Below, piece after piece: positions 35,557 to 45,109 of a DNA stretch of 64,000 nucleotides; within the stretch, counting starts at the first letter, position 1, and every line of letters starts with the position of its first letter. The stretch comes from an uncultured Bacillota bacterium. GTDB lineage: Bacteria > Bacillota > Clostridia > Peptostreptococcales > Anaerovoracaceae. The notes under the pieces were generated by a model, which ran no database searches, was not told the DNA's origin, and saw only the letters and a program-made list of their open reading frames with translations. The stretch is from assembly GCA_949284065.1 (NCBI GenBank), contig CASDUO010000001.1, positions 27,214 to 91,213 on the forward strand, written 5' to 3'. Both the position numbers and the translations under genes were made by a program.

Positions 35557-36332
35557 TGTTTTTTCTCCGTAAATATTTTTTTGCTTTTGGCGATCTCCCT
35601 GTCCTCATCCAGCATCTGCCTGTATCTTTCTATGGCTGAGTCTATATCGCCGTCGAATATGAGGTTCCCTTGTCTCATCACCATACCTCTGCTGCAAAAC
35701 TCCTTCGCCACACTGGTGGAATGTGTCACGAAAAGCAATGTCACGCCCTCTCTTTCTATTATCTCGTTGACCTTTTCCACACACTTCTTTTTGAAGTTGA
35801 CATCTCCCACGGAAAGGGCCTCGTCTATTATCAATATCTCAGGCCTTATGTTGGAGTTGATGGCGAAACCCAGTCTCGCTTTCATGCCGCTGGAATAAGT
35901 CCTTACCGGCTGGTCTATATACTCCTCGATCGCTGCAAAATCTATTATCCCTTTTTCCAGCTCTGCGATCTCCTCATCGCTTATCCCCATTATCTGTCCC
36001 TTGAGATATATGTTCTCTCTTCCGGTGAGTTCCGGATCGAATCCTGCAGTGAGCTCCAAAAGAGCGCTCACTCTGCCTTCCACCCTTATCTCTCCTTCCG
36101 TAGAAAAGGTGACTCCCGTTATCATCTTGAGGAGAGTCGATTTCCCCGCGCCGTTCTTGCCGAATATGGCTACGGCCTCTCCTCTTTTTACGGAAAAGGA
36201 GACTTTGTTCACCGCCATCTTCTTGGTGTGTTTTATGTTCTTGTTGAACACGGCCTTGAGTCTGGCTTTATCGTTCTTGTAAAGCTTGTATACTTTGGTC
36301 ACATCTTTGAATTCGATCACAATATCATCCAT
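35553..36332 (-). CDS. ABC transporter ATPase, TagH/Wzt type (polysaccharide export)
   Basis: The 259-residue nucleotide-binding subunit of a type-2 polysaccharide exporter. Walker A is GKNGAGKSTLLKM, the signature motif is TYSSGMKARLGFA, and Walker B is EILIIDEALSVGD, a form typical of TagH/RfbE/Wzt. There is no C-terminal carbohydrate-binding extension. The partner permease is directly upstream and an LCP ligase lies before it, which suggests export and anchoring of a teichoic-acid-like or capsular polymer. Confidence 0.92.
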   Translation of the reverse strand: MDDIVIEFKDVTKVYKLYKNDKARLKAVFNKNIKHTKKMAVNKVSFSVKRGEAVAIFGKNGAGKSTLLKMITGVTFSTEGEIRVEGRVSALLELTAGFDPELTGRENIYLKGQIMGISDEEIAELEKGIIDFAAIEEYIDQPVRTYSSGMKARLGFAINSNIRPEILIIDEALSVGDVNFKKKCVEKVNEIIEREGVTLLFVTHSTSVAKEFCSRGMVMRQGNLIFDGDIDSAIERYRQMLDEDREIAKSKKIFTEKKQ

Positions 36333-36373
36333 CGCACGTACCCTCTCACCGGTATATCCTATGTCCTCTGCCC

Positions 36374-37177
36374 CTAAAGGACGTCGGGCAGATCCCTCCT
36401 CATCTTGTTATACACATACACTGCCAGCAGTATCATGATCAGCATCTCTGCCAGATATACGGCCAGTGCCGCCGGTTCTTCCCAAAACCAGACCTGATGT
36501 ATGAAACAGTTCCTGTATCCTTCTACGATATATGTTATGGGATTCAGCTTGAATATGAGCTGGGCCCACCATATATCTATCTCGCTCACCGGGAACATTA
36601 TCCCCGAAAGCCAAAAAAACGCCATCGTAAGAGTCTTTATAAGATTGGCGAAATCTTTACTCATGGCAGCCAGCACAGATCCGAAAAGGCCCCATGCCGT
36701 AGCGAATATGAACATGAGCAGCATGTAGAAGGGCAACTGCAGATAATACAGTGTCGGCCAGTACCCGAACAGTATGAATATGATGATGACCATCAAAACC
36801 AGTACCAGGTGTACGGTAAAATTGGCAAGGCTCACAAAAGTGGGTATCGTAGACACAGGGAACTTCATCTTGGTGATGAGATGCTTGTATGTCCTCATGG
36901 CCATAGTTCCCGAATTGAGCATGTCTCTTATGTAAAACCAGCTTATGATGCCTGCCATGAGCCACAGTATGAAAGGCCACCCTTCTATCCCCGCCTTTTC
37001 TCTCAAGCCCATACCAAAGGCGAACCAGTAAACGAAAATGGTTATCGCCGGTCTTATGACTGCCCAGGCCCAGCCTAAAGCAGCTCCGCTATATGTCTTT
37101 ATCAGATCCGCCCTCGCAAGTTTCCTTATCTGCCTGCGCCACTGTATATGCTCTTTTATTATACTTTGTCCTTCCAT
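36374..37177 (-). CDS. ABC-2 type permease, TagG/Wzm type
   Basis: A 267-residue membrane subunit with about six transmembrane segments, starting with the amphipathic RKLARADLIKTYSGAALGWAW typical of ABC-2 polysaccharide permeases. The ATG at 37177 is chosen because GGGAG lies just ahead; an upstream TTG is in frame. It lies about 40 bp ahead of its ATPase partner. Confidence 0.92.
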   Translation of the reverse strand: MEGQSIIKEHIQWRRQIRKLARADLIKTYSGAALGWAWAVIRPAITIFVYWFAFGMGLREKAGIEGWPFILWLMAGIISWFYIRDMLNSGTMAMRTYKHLITKMKFPVSTIPTFVSLANFTVHLVLVLMVIIIFILFGYWPTLYYLQLPFYMLLMFIFATAWGLFGSVLAAMSKDFANLIKTLTMAFFWLSGIMFPVSEIDIWWAQLIFKLNPITYIVEGYRNCFIHQVWFWEEPAALAVYLAEMLIMILLAVYVYNKMRRDLPDVL

Positions 37178-37204
37178 CCGATCTCCCAATCAGCCTGCTT
37201 GTTT

Positions 37205-38575
37205 TTAATAATACTCCGTTCCATCTTCATATCCGTATCCGGAGTTGGTTATTATGCTCTGGCTGAGTTCCAGCACTCTGTCAGTAGGTGTATATCCGCT
37301 TTGCCCGAAAGCCTTCTGATGCAACTCTATCACGTTGCTCTCCAGAGTGACTGGTACCACATAGCTCACACCGTTTATCAACGCATTGGCTCCGTTATAC
37401 GGCCAGTTTATGCTGCCCTCTATGCTGTATGTGGCCATTTTGAGTATCATGCCCATTATCTCTCCCGAAGACATGCTCGTGGTTATATCAGGCAGTATTT
37501 TGTTGGCGACCGAATCGAGTTCCATGAGGCTCATGGTCTTCGCCTTGTCGAAAGCGGCGATTATGGTGTTCCTCATACGTTCGCTCCTTGCCTCATCTCC
37601 TCCTGACGCACCTTTCCTGATGCGGCAGTAAGTGACTGTCTGGACTCCGTTGAGAGTCTGTTTTCCCGGCTCGCTTATGAGGGTATCGTCTCCGTGAAGT
37701 GATTCGTTGGTATCATATATGTATTTGTTCATCTCATAGATCTCGTTTTCTTTTATATCCAGTTCCAGTCCTCCCATGGCGTCGGTAAAATCAGCAACGG
37801 TCTGCCAGTTCAAACGAACGAAACTCTCTATATTCAGATCCAGGTTTCTGTTCAACGATCTTATGGTGTTTATGGGGCCGCCGTAAGCGTGAGCATGTGT
37901 GATCTTGTCAAAAACGTTATATCCGCTTTCTTCCAGGTCCAGATATGCGTCCCGCTGTATGGAGATCAGTTTGATATCCCCGTTCTTCTTATTGATGCTG
38001 GCGATTATACACGCATCGCTCCTGCAGCTCTCCACGTCTTCCCATTCTCTCGCATCTATACCTAAAAGCAATATGTTTTTATAGTCCTTCAGCTCCTCGG
38101 CAACTCTGGGATCTATGTCAAGGTCTTCCCCTGCCAGAGAATAATGATCCACTTTGTCCAGTTTATTTATCATATAGCTGTATCCTACAGCTCCTAAGGC
38201 CAAAATAAGGATCACTATACCCAAAAGCACAGTTACGACCTTCTTTTTCCTCCTCTTTTTGTTCTCCGGGACCTTGCCCGTGTATAGGTCACGCTCCCTG
38301 ACGCTCCTCTTGTCGTCACGGCGCGATCTCTTTTCTCTTCCGGCAGACTCATCTTTCCTTTTTCTTTTCGCTGCCCGCTCGGCTTCCTTCGCCTGCCTTC
38401 TTTCTCTCTTTATCCTTTTCTTTTCTCTTTTGCTCCGCTTGCCGGAAGGTTTCTTCCTTTCCGATCTGCTCGGGGCGGTGCTCCAATCGGGATATTCAAA
38501 ATCCTCGCTCAACTGCCCGCCAAAATCTTTATCAAAATCCTCTATAGAATAGCCCTGCCCTTTTTTGGATCTCAT
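37205..38575 (-). CDS. LytR-CpsA-Psr (LCP) family wall-polymer ligase
   Basis: Transfers lipid-linked wall polymers to peptidoglycan in Gram-positives. The 456-residue protein has an unusually long, Lys/Arg-rich cytoplasmic head (about 110 residues), one membrane helix (VVTVLLGIVILILALGAVGY) and the extracellular LCP domain with LLLGIDAREWED, SIQRDAYLDL and RIRKGASGGDEARSERMRN. Its start overlaps the end of rpe by 4 bp. The following TagGH-like exporter suggests one pathway. Confidence 0.93.
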   Translation of the reverse strand: MRSKKGQGYSIEDFDKDFGGQLSEDFEYPDWSTAPSRSERKKPSGKRSKREKKRIKRERRQAKEAERAAKRKRKDESAGREKRSRRDDKRSVRERDLYTGKVPENKKRRKKKVVTVLLGIVILILALGAVGYSYMINKLDKVDHYSLAGEDLDIDPRVAEELKDYKNILLLGIDAREWEDVESCRSDACIIASINKKNGDIKLISIQRDAYLDLEESGYNVFDKITHAHAYGGPINTIRSLNRNLDLNIESFVRLNWQTVADFTDAMGGLELDIKENEIYEMNKYIYDTNESLHGDDTLISEPGKQTLNGVQTVTYCRIRKGASGGDEARSERMRNTIIAAFDKAKTMSLMELDSVANKILPDITTSMSSGEIMGMILKMATYSIEGSINWPYNGANALINGVSYVVPVTLESNVIELHQKAFGQSGYTPTDRVLELSQSIITNSGYGYEDGTEYY

Positions 38576-39237
38576 CTAACGTACTCCTTTGCTATCCTCA
38601 CGTATTTTTCCGTTTCGCTTTTGATGTCATCACATCTGAAGATCGACGAGCCCGCCACTATTATATCCGCTCCTTTTTCTATGACTGTCCGGATATTGTT
38701 TTCGTTTATTCCGCCGTCCACCTCTATTCTATACACCTTTTCTGAACTTTTTCTTATATTGTCCAAAGCCTCTATTTTTTTCGATGTGCTCTCTATGAAC
38801 TTCTGACCTCCGAATCCCGGGTTCACCGACATTACCAAGATCAGATCCGCCTGATCCAGAGCTTCATCCAGAAAAGCCACGGGCGTTCCGGGGTTTATCG
38901 ACACTCCGCATTTGACTCCGAAAGACTTTATGTGCTCCAGCGTCCTGTTGAGATGAGTGCACACCTCCTGATGGACGGTTATATATTCGGTGTTATCGGT
39001 CACGAACTCCTCTATGTAGTCATCAGGGTCTTCTATCATCAGATGAACGTCGAAAGGCAGGGATGTTTTCCCTTCCAGGCTTTTCATAACGGCGGGACCG
39101 AAGCTGATATTCGGTACGAAATGTCCGTCCATAACGTCCACATGTATCATATGGGCTCCGCCTTTCTCTGTTTCACGCACACTTTGGGCGAGATCCGAAA
39201 AATCCGCTGAAAGTATGGAAGGTGCGATCTGTATCAT
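38572..39237 (-). CDS. rpe: Ribulose-phosphate 3-epimerase
   Basis: Interconverts ribulose-5-phosphate and xylulose-5-phosphate. The 221-residue TIM barrel has IQIAPSILSADFSDL, HVDVMDGHFVPNISFGP, VMSVNPGFGGQKFI and IEVDGGINENN. It follows rsgA by about 35 bp in the order prkC-rsgA-rpe conserved in many Firmicutes. AGGAGG lies ahead of the ATG. Confidence 0.97.
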   Translation of the reverse strand: MIQIAPSILSADFSDLAQSVRETEKGGAHMIHVDVMDGHFVPNISFGPAVMKSLEGKTSLPFDVHLMIEDPDDYIEEFVTDNTEYITVHQEVCTHLNRTLEHIKSFGVKCGVSINPGTPVAFLDEALDQADLILVMSVNPGFGGQKFIESTSKKIEALDNIRKSSEKVYRIEVDGGINENNIRTVIEKGADIIVAGSSIFRCDDIKSETEKYVRIAKEYVR

Positions 39238-39270
39238 ATCTATCCTCCTGGTATGTGCCTGACGGACACT

Positions 39271-40137
39271 TCACCTGTAACTCCTGTTTTTTTCCTCTAA
39301 CTCCCTGTACTGAGACACATATGAGGCATATCTGCTTTCATCGATATTCCCGTCTTCCAGAGCCTGCCTTACGGCACAGCCCGGTTCGTTTATATGGCTG
39401 CAGTTTCTGTATCTGCATTCTCCCCTATATCTTTTCATCTCCGGATAATACTGATCCAGCTCTTTCTCGTCTCCTTCCAACACCTCGAACGACGTGAATC
39501 CCGGCGTGTCCAATATCCGCTCTCCGGAATCTCCTGTGAATAATTCCACGTGTCTCGTAGTATGTCTGCCTGCCAGAGTTTTCTGACTCACACTGCCGGT
39601 CTTCGCTATATCTCTGCCCATCAGGGAGTTTATCAATGTGGATTTTCCTGCTCCCGACTGACCTGTAAACACAGAGATCCTGCCCAAGAGAAGTTTTTTA
39701 AGATCGTCCACTCCGCCTCTGTCAGCGGCACAGAGCAGTACCGTTTCATATATCGGCCCATATATTTCCGATATCCTGCCGGGCTCTCCAATATCCGTCT
39801 TGTTTATCCCTACGACAACATCCACTCCGGCCCTTTCCGCCATGACCGTCAATTTATCGATCACGGAAAAATTGGGGGCCGGCTCAGCTACCGGTATCAG
39901 TACGACCATCTGGTCGATATTTGCCACTGCCGGTCTGATGAAAACATTCTTTCTGGCGTGTATGGATCTTATGACGCCTTCCTCATCGTCCAACACATCC
40001 ATATCCACCCTGTCACCTATAGTCGGCACTATCTGCTGTTTCTTGAAAAGGCCTCTTGCCCTGCACTGATAGATCTTCCCATCCGGGGTCTCCACGTAAT
40101 AAAATCCGCCTATGCCTTTCACTATCAGTCCTTCCAT
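39271..40137 (-). CDS. rsgA: Small-subunit ribosome assembly GTPase RsgA
   Basis: A circularly permuted GTPase that matures the 30S subunit. The 288-residue protein has an N-terminal OB fold, G4 GINKTD, G1 GQSGAGKSTLINSL (near 160), G3 DTPGFTSFE, and a C-terminal zinc knuckle (CRYRNCSHINEPGCAV). Its ATG overlaps the prkC stop codon, so translation is coupled. Confidence 0.96.
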   Translation of the reverse strand: MEGLIVKGIGGFYYVETPDGKIYQCRARGLFKKQQIVPTIGDRVDMDVLDDEEGVIRSIHARKNVFIRPAVANIDQMVVLIPVAEPAPNFSVIDKLTVMAERAGVDVVVGINKTDIGEPGRISEIYGPIYETVLLCAADRGGVDDLKKLLLGRISVFTGQSGAGKSTLINSLMGRDIAKTGSVSQKTLAGRHTTRHVELFTGDSGERILDTPGFTSFEVLEGDEKELDQYYPEMKRYRGECRYRNCSHINEPGCAVRQALEDGNIDESRYASYVSQYRELEEKNRSYR

Positions 40138-42026
40138 CAGTCGAGTTCTCCAGTGGCAAAGTTCACGCTTTGCCTCATGACCGTGGTTGAATCGAAGACC
40201 ACCGTTATCGTGCCTGAGCCCCTGCCGCTTATATTGAGGGTCTCTCCTCCGCCACTCTTGTTCCTCCTCCTGCCGTCTACCACGTTCCTCGTACCGCTGG
40301 CATCGGATACTGTGACAGTCATATAGAACACCTCTTCCGTAGCGGAGCTATAATCTATGTACAGGCTTATGGTGCCGCTGTCATCTTCGCTCCCTTCGCT
40401 GACTACGAAGCTCACGCTCCTGCCTTTTTCAAGCAATGTTCCGGAATCGTACTGCTGGGATATCACCGTGCCCTTTGCATAGCTGTCGCTGTTTGCCCTC
40501 GATACGGTCCCTACCGTGAAGCCGGCTCTCTCCAGTGCGGCTCTCGCCTCGCTTTCACTGAGCCCTACCAGATTGGGCACTTCAGCTCCATTGCCGTCAC
40601 TCAGCACTATGTCGATCTTGCTGCCGGGTTCGGCTTCTGTCCCTGCCTTGGGATTCTGGCGCATCACCTCGCCCTTTTCTCTCTTGCCTGTATCCGTAGT
40701 GACTTCGCCTAATTCGAATCCGTATCTTTCTATCATCTCTCTGGCTTCGCTTTCGGTGAGGCCCACCAGCTTGGGAACGGTACCTTCCTGCCCGCCCCTG
40801 CATATATCCACTACGACAGCCTGCCTTGCTCTGGCCATTTCCCCGTCGTCAGGATCCTGGCTCACTACTTCACCGTCCTCATACCGGTTGCTTTCCACCA
40901 GCTCTCCCTCTTTTATCCTCAGGTTCACAGCTTCCAGCTCATCTTTCGCTTCCGCATATGTCATCCCTTTTACATCGGGGACTTCGATAGTCTTGGGCCC
41001 TATGAGTCCGAACCAGTACGCCAGACCCAGCGCAACGAGCGCTGCCGCCACTATGCTTATGATGATCGCTGCTTTTTTCTTAGATCTTTTCTTGGGTGCA
41101 TCTTCCGACCTCTCACGAGATGACGTCTCCATGTCATCACGGGCCTTCGAACGGTTGCCCCTCATCTGATCCGATGAGACGAACGCCCCTCCTGCCATCC
41201 CGGTCCTCATGACGACCCCGTCAAGATCGTCTATCATTTCCTCTGCGGACCTGTACCTTTCAGACTGGAGCCTGGCAGTAGCCTTCAGCACTATCTTATC
41301 CAGTGCGGGAGGCAGGGTCGGCACGACGCTGGACGGCGGCGGCACATCCTCGTTTATATGCATGAGCGCCACATTCACCGGATTGTCTCCGTCAAAAGGC
41401 ACCTTCCCTGTAAGCATCTCGTACAAGACCACTCCAAGAGAATATATGTCCGATCTTTCATCCACATAAGTCCCTCTTGCCTGTTCGGGAGAAAAGTAAT
41501 GGACAGATCCCATCACCGCTTCACTGGTCCCGCCTGCCATAGTTGCTCCTGACACCGCCTTGGCTATACCGAAGTCGGCTATCTTGGCTACTCCGTCTTC
41601 ATTTATAAGTACATTATGGGGCTTGACGTCCCTGTGGATTATGCCGTGTTTATGGGCGGCAGCCAGTCCGGAAGCTATCTGCTTCGCTATCCCTACAGCC
41701 TTTCTGTGATCCATAGGGGCCGTATCTTCTATGAGTTCATTCAGCGTGAGGCCCTCTACGAGTTCCATCACGATATAGTTTATATTCCCTTCTCTGCCTA
41801 CATCGTATACGCTGACTATGTTCTGGTGTGACAGAGCCGCGGCGGCATGAGATTCTCTCTTGAAATTCTCTACGAATTTTGCATCTCTCGCAAACTCCGG
41901 CTTGAGGACCTTCACCGCCACCAGACGGTTCAACAGTCTGCATTTGGCCTTGTAGACTATGGCCATGCCACCGTCACCTATTTTTTCCAATAGCTCATAT
42001 CTGCCGGCTATTACTTTACTGCTCAT
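40137..42026 (-). CDS. prkC: PASTA-domain Ser/Thr protein kinase
   Basis: A membrane kinase that senses muropeptides or lipid II. The Hanks kinase domain (about 1-275) has catalytic K39, HRDVKPHNVLI (D133) and DFG at 151-153. A Lys-rich linker leads to a membrane helix near 320-345. Three PASTA repeats follow (VPDVKGMTYAEAK, VPKLVGLTESEAR, VPNLVGLSESEAR). A further 80-residue beta-rich tail (from SDDGTISLYIDYS) follows the last PASTA. It is paired with prpC, two bases upstream. Confidence 0.96.
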   Translation of the reverse strand: MSSKVIAGRYELLEKIGDGGMAIVYKAKCRLLNRLVAVKVLKPEFARDAKFVENFKRESHAAAALSHQNIVSVYDVGREGNINYIVMELVEGLTLNELIEDTAPMDHRKAVGIAKQIASGLAAAHKHGIIHRDVKPHNVLINEDGVAKIADFGIAKAVSGATMAGGTSEAVMGSVHYFSPEQARGTYVDERSDIYSLGVVLYEMLTGKVPFDGDNPVNVALMHINEDVPPPSSVVPTLPPALDKIVLKATARLQSERYRSAEEMIDDLDGVVMRTGMAGGAFVSSDQMRGNRSKARDDMETSSRERSEDAPKKRSKKKAAIIISIVAAALVALGLAYWFGLIGPKTIEVPDVKGMTYAEAKDELEAVNLRIKEGELVESNRYEDGEVVSQDPDDGEMARARQAVVVDICRGGQEGTVPKLVGLTESEAREMIERYGFELGEVTTDTGKREKGEVMRQNPKAGTEAEPGSKIDIVLSDGNGAEVPNLVGLSESEARAALERAGFTVGTVSRANSDSYAKGTVISQQYDSGTLLEKGRSVSFVVSEGSEDDSGTISLYIDYSSATEEVFYMTVTVSDASGTRNVVDGRRRNKSGGGETLNISGRGSGTITVVFDSTTVMRQSVNFATGELD

Positions 42027-42027
42027 A

Positions 42028-42771
42028 TTACTGTGCCCCCTTGCTCTCTTTCTTTATGCAGATGACTGTAACATTGTCCCTGCCTCCCGCGTCATTTGCC
42101 TCATACACTAAGTTCTCCGACAAAGCGGTCATATTAGGTTCATCGGCTATCAAAGCGGCTATTTTTTCTTTTTCCAGTTCTCCGTACAGTCCGTCACTGC
42201 ACAGGAGTATAACATCTCCATCTGTTATATCCACTCTATAGAAGTCCGGTCCTACCCTGCCGTCGACTCCTATGGCCTTTGTTATCATATTGCTCTTCTG
42301 GTGACCTGCAGCTTCGGTTTTGGACAGCACTCCCATCCTGATCAGGGTGTTCACATAAGTGTGATCTTCTGTCAGTTGATAGAGCTTGCCGCCGTGCCAC
42401 AGATATGCCCTGCTGTCTCCTACATTGACGAAATAGGCCGCATTCCCTCTTATGTAACATATTATCAGCGTAGTGGCCATGCCAAAGTTGTCCGGATGTC
42501 TCTTTGACAGATCAAAAACCCGGTCATTGACTTCTTCCACTACCTTTTCAAGGCTCTCCTTGAGCTCGTTCTCACCGGTTATGGCCGACAGCGGCTCTTC
42601 TCTGAGCAATTCTGCAACACCCGTTACTGCCGATCTGCTGGCCAACTCCCCTGCATTGCTGCCTCCTACTCCATCGGCCACTATATAGACATTCTGTTCA
42701 GGCATCACATAACAGGCATCTTCGTTTTTCTCTCTTTTCCCTTTACTGCTTTTAAAACCTACCTGGATCAT
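42028..42771 (-). CDS. prpC: PP2C-type Ser/Thr phosphatase, PrpC/Stp family
   Basis: Reverses phosphorylation by PrkC. The 247-residue protein has the PP2C metal-binding motifs EDACYVMPE, VADGVGGSNAG, VGDSRAYLWH and LLCSDGLYGEL, plus the final GGRDNVTVI. It sits between rsmB (4-bp overlap) and prkC in the order conserved across Firmicutes. Confidence 0.96.
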   Translation of the reverse strand: MIQVGFKSSKGKREKNEDACYVMPEQNVYIVADGVGGSNAGELASRSAVTGVAELLREEPLSAITGENELKESLEKVVEEVNDRVFDLSKRHPDNFGMATTLIICYIRGNAAYFVNVGDSRAYLWHGGKLYQLTEDHTYVNTLIRMGVLSKTEAAGHQKSNMITKAIGVDGRVGPDFYRVDITDGDVILLCSDGLYGELEKEKIAALIADEPNMTALSENLVYEANDAGGRDNVTVICIKKESKGAQ

Positions 42772-44066
42772 GGTTGTACCAAATCAGTATCCTTTCTCAT
42801 CTTGCATATGAAAAATCCGTCTGTACCGTTGATGTTCGGAAGAAGCTGTATCATGTCCTCGGTATGGAACCCCGGATTTTTCCTCGTGAACTCCGCTATC
42901 ACCCTTTCATTCTCGTAGGGATTTATGGTACATGTGGAATACATGAGATATCCGCCGGGTTTTACATAGTTTGCCGATGCAGTCAAAAGCGCCAGCTGCT
43001 TCCTCGGCAGCTCCTCTATCTCCTTTACATTCTTCTTGTACTTTATTTCGGGTTTCCTTCTTATGACTCCAAGGCCGCTACAGGGAGCATCCACCAGGAC
43101 TTTATCTGCTTTTTGTACCATGGAAGAGTCCACTCTGGTGGCATCCCAGGTCCTGGTTTCGATTATGTTTATCCCCAGCCTCTTTGCCTCTCTGTCCGTT
43201 ATTTCTACTTTCCTTTTGTATATGTCAGATGCGATCACTTTTCCCCTGTTGTTCATCCTCTCTGCTATTGCCAGAGCCTTCCCTCCGGGGGCGGCACACA
43301 TGTCCATGACCAGATCGTCGTGTTTGGGATCCAGCATTTGCGCCACCATTTGCGACGCTTCGTCCTGTATGGAAAACATGCCGTTCTTATAGAGGCTCGT
43401 AGCAAGGAGATCTCCCCCTTTGACATATAAGGCGTTTTTGCTGTACTTGCCCTCTCTCACTTCGAAACCTCTTTTGTTCATAGCGTCAATGAGATCGGGC
43501 TTCATCACTTTCAGCCAGTTCAGCCTTATGCAGACGTCCGGCGTCTCATTTCCGGCTTCCAGGAGTTCCTCCAGAAAATCCACATCATATATTTCTTTCC
43601 AGAGTTCTATGATCCACGGCTCGTATGAATATTTTATCGAAAGATATCTGACTTCATCCTGTGCCCTGTCGGGAAGCTTTATGTTATACTTTTCCTTTAT
43701 GTAGGAATGGAGGACTCCGTTTATGAATCCGTCGCGCCCTATAGCATATCTTTTCGCCATGGCAACAGATTCATTCACCGCCGCATACTCCGGCACAGAG
43801 TTCATCTTTGCCAGCTGATATATGCCCATCCTCAAAATGTTGAGGTCCTGTTTTTTTACAGAGTCTATCCCCTTATCGACAAGCTGTGATATTACGTAGT
43901 CCAAATACAGTTTATTTTCGAGGACTCCATATACCAGCTCTCTTACAAAAGCAGGATTGTTGGGTCTCGATACCGCAATGTTGTGATTCAGTGCAAAGTT
44001 GGAATAAGATGTTTTCGACTCCACATCCATCAGGGTGTTATATGCAGTTTTGCGATTCACGTCCAT
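42768..44066 (-). CDS. rsmB: 16S rRNA (cytosine-967-C5)-methyltransferase
   Basis: The 432-residue enzyme has an N-terminal NusB-like RNA-binding domain (1-130) and a Rossmann methyltransferase domain. The SAM site is MDMCAAPGGKALAIAE, the catalytic region is VDAPCSGLGVIRRKPE, and the second cysteine is in MYSTCTINPYEN. It follows fmt as in many Firmicutes. AAGGAG lies ahead of the ATG. Confidence 0.95.
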   Translation of the reverse strand: MDVNRKTAYNTLMDVESKTSYSNFALNHNIAVSRPNNPAFVRELVYGVLENKLYLDYVISQLVDKGIDSVKKQDLNILRMGIYQLAKMNSVPEYAAVNESVAMAKRYAIGRDGFINGVLHSYIKEKYNIKLPDRAQDEVRYLSIKYSYEPWIIELWKEIYDVDFLEELLEAGNETPDVCIRLNWLKVMKPDLIDAMNKRGFEVREGKYSKNALYVKGGDLLATSLYKNGMFSIQDEASQMVAQMLDPKHDDLVMDMCAAPGGKALAIAERMNNRGKVIASDIYKRKVEITDREAKRLGINIIETRTWDATRVDSSMVQKADKVLVDAPCSGLGVIRRKPEIKYKKNVKEIEELPRKQLALLTASANYVKPGGYLMYSTCTINPYENERVIAEFTRKNPGFHTEDMIQLLPNINGTDGFFICKMRKDTDLVQP

Positions 44067-44180
44067 AATATATCTCCTTGTTTCGACTCTTTCGTTCTTT
44101 CCTCCGACTTCCGTCTGTAGTTCCGACTGCCGTCCAAGGCGTGGCCTTACGCCCCGATCCTCTTATCCGTAACTTATATT

Positions 44181-45107
44181 TTACCGCAAAATCATTTCTA
44201 TATCAATGCTGTTGCCCTTAAGGTACTCTTTCACGCTCACGGGCTTTTTCCCGGGCATCTGGATCTCGCATATCCTCAAAATCCCCCCTCCTACAGCCAC
44301 ATCCATACCTTGGTCCGAAAGACCCAATATGGTCCCCGGATCACGGTCTGTGGTCCCTTCCACAGGCTGACCGTCCCACACCTTCATTATGGTTTCTCCG
44401 TAATTGCAGTAGGCGCCGGGCCACATATCCAAACCTCTTATCTGCCTCAGGATATATCCAGGCGTTTTTGAGAAATCTATCCTTCCCTCCTCCTTGGTTA
44501 TAAAAGGAGCATAGGTGGCCTCCTTGTCGTCCTGGGGTTCGGCAATGAGTTCTCCCCTTTGTATGAGCGGCAAAGTTCTTTCTATGAGCCTTCCTCCCAT
44601 GAGAGATAATTCCTCCCACAGTTCTGAACATTTTTTATCCCCTACTTCCGTACTCTCTTTGATGTACATATCGCCCGTATCCATGCCTTCCGCCATTTTC
44701 ATTATGGTCACCCCCGTATATTTTTCTCCCTCTAAAATGGCCCTTTGCACCGGGGCTGCTCCTCTGTATTTAGGCAGCAGGGATCCGTGCACGTTGACAC
44801 AGGCATATTTGGGTATTTGGAGTATTTCCCGGGTCAGGAGCTTCCCGTATGCCGTGACCACTATGAAGTCGGGCTCACAACTCCTGACGGCGTCGATGAA
44901 CTCCCGGTCGTCTCTGATGTTTTCAGGTTCCACAACGTCCAGTCCCATTTCCCCGGCCTTCATCTTCACCGGAGACGGAAGTAGTTTTTTCCCTCTGTTC
45001 TTCCTTACGTCCGGTTTCGTTACCACCAGACATATGTGGCTTATCCTGTTCAGGTGCTCAAGCGTGGGCAGGGCGAAGTCGGGCGTACCCATGAAAACAG
45101 TTCTCAT
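44181..45107 (-). CDS. fmt: Methionyl-tRNA formyltransferase
   Basis: Formylates initiator Met-tRNA. The roughly 308-residue protein begins MRTVFMGTPDFALP and has the folate-site motif NVHGSLLPKYRGAAPVQRAI and the MDTGDMY loop. The ATG at 45107 matches the family's first residue; a GTG two codons upstream at 45113, four bp after GGAGGAACT, overlaps the def stop and may be used instead. It works with def, encoded just upstream. Confidence 0.95.
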   Translation of the reverse strand: MRTVFMGTPDFALPTLEHLNRISHICLVVTKPDVRKNRGKKLLPSPVKMKAGEMGLDVVEPENIRDDREFIDAVRSCEPDFIVVTAYGKLLTREILQIPKYACVNVHGSLLPKYRGAAPVQRAILEGEKYTGVTIMKMAEGMDTGDMYIKESTEVGDKKCSELWEELSLMGGRLIERTLPLIQRGELIAEPQDDKEATYAPFITKEEGRIDFSKTPGYILRQIRGLDMWPGAYCNYGETIMKVWDGQPVEGTTDRDPGTILGLSDQGMDVAVGGGILRICEIQMPGKKPVSVKEYLKGNSIDIEMILR

Positions 45108-45109
45108 CG

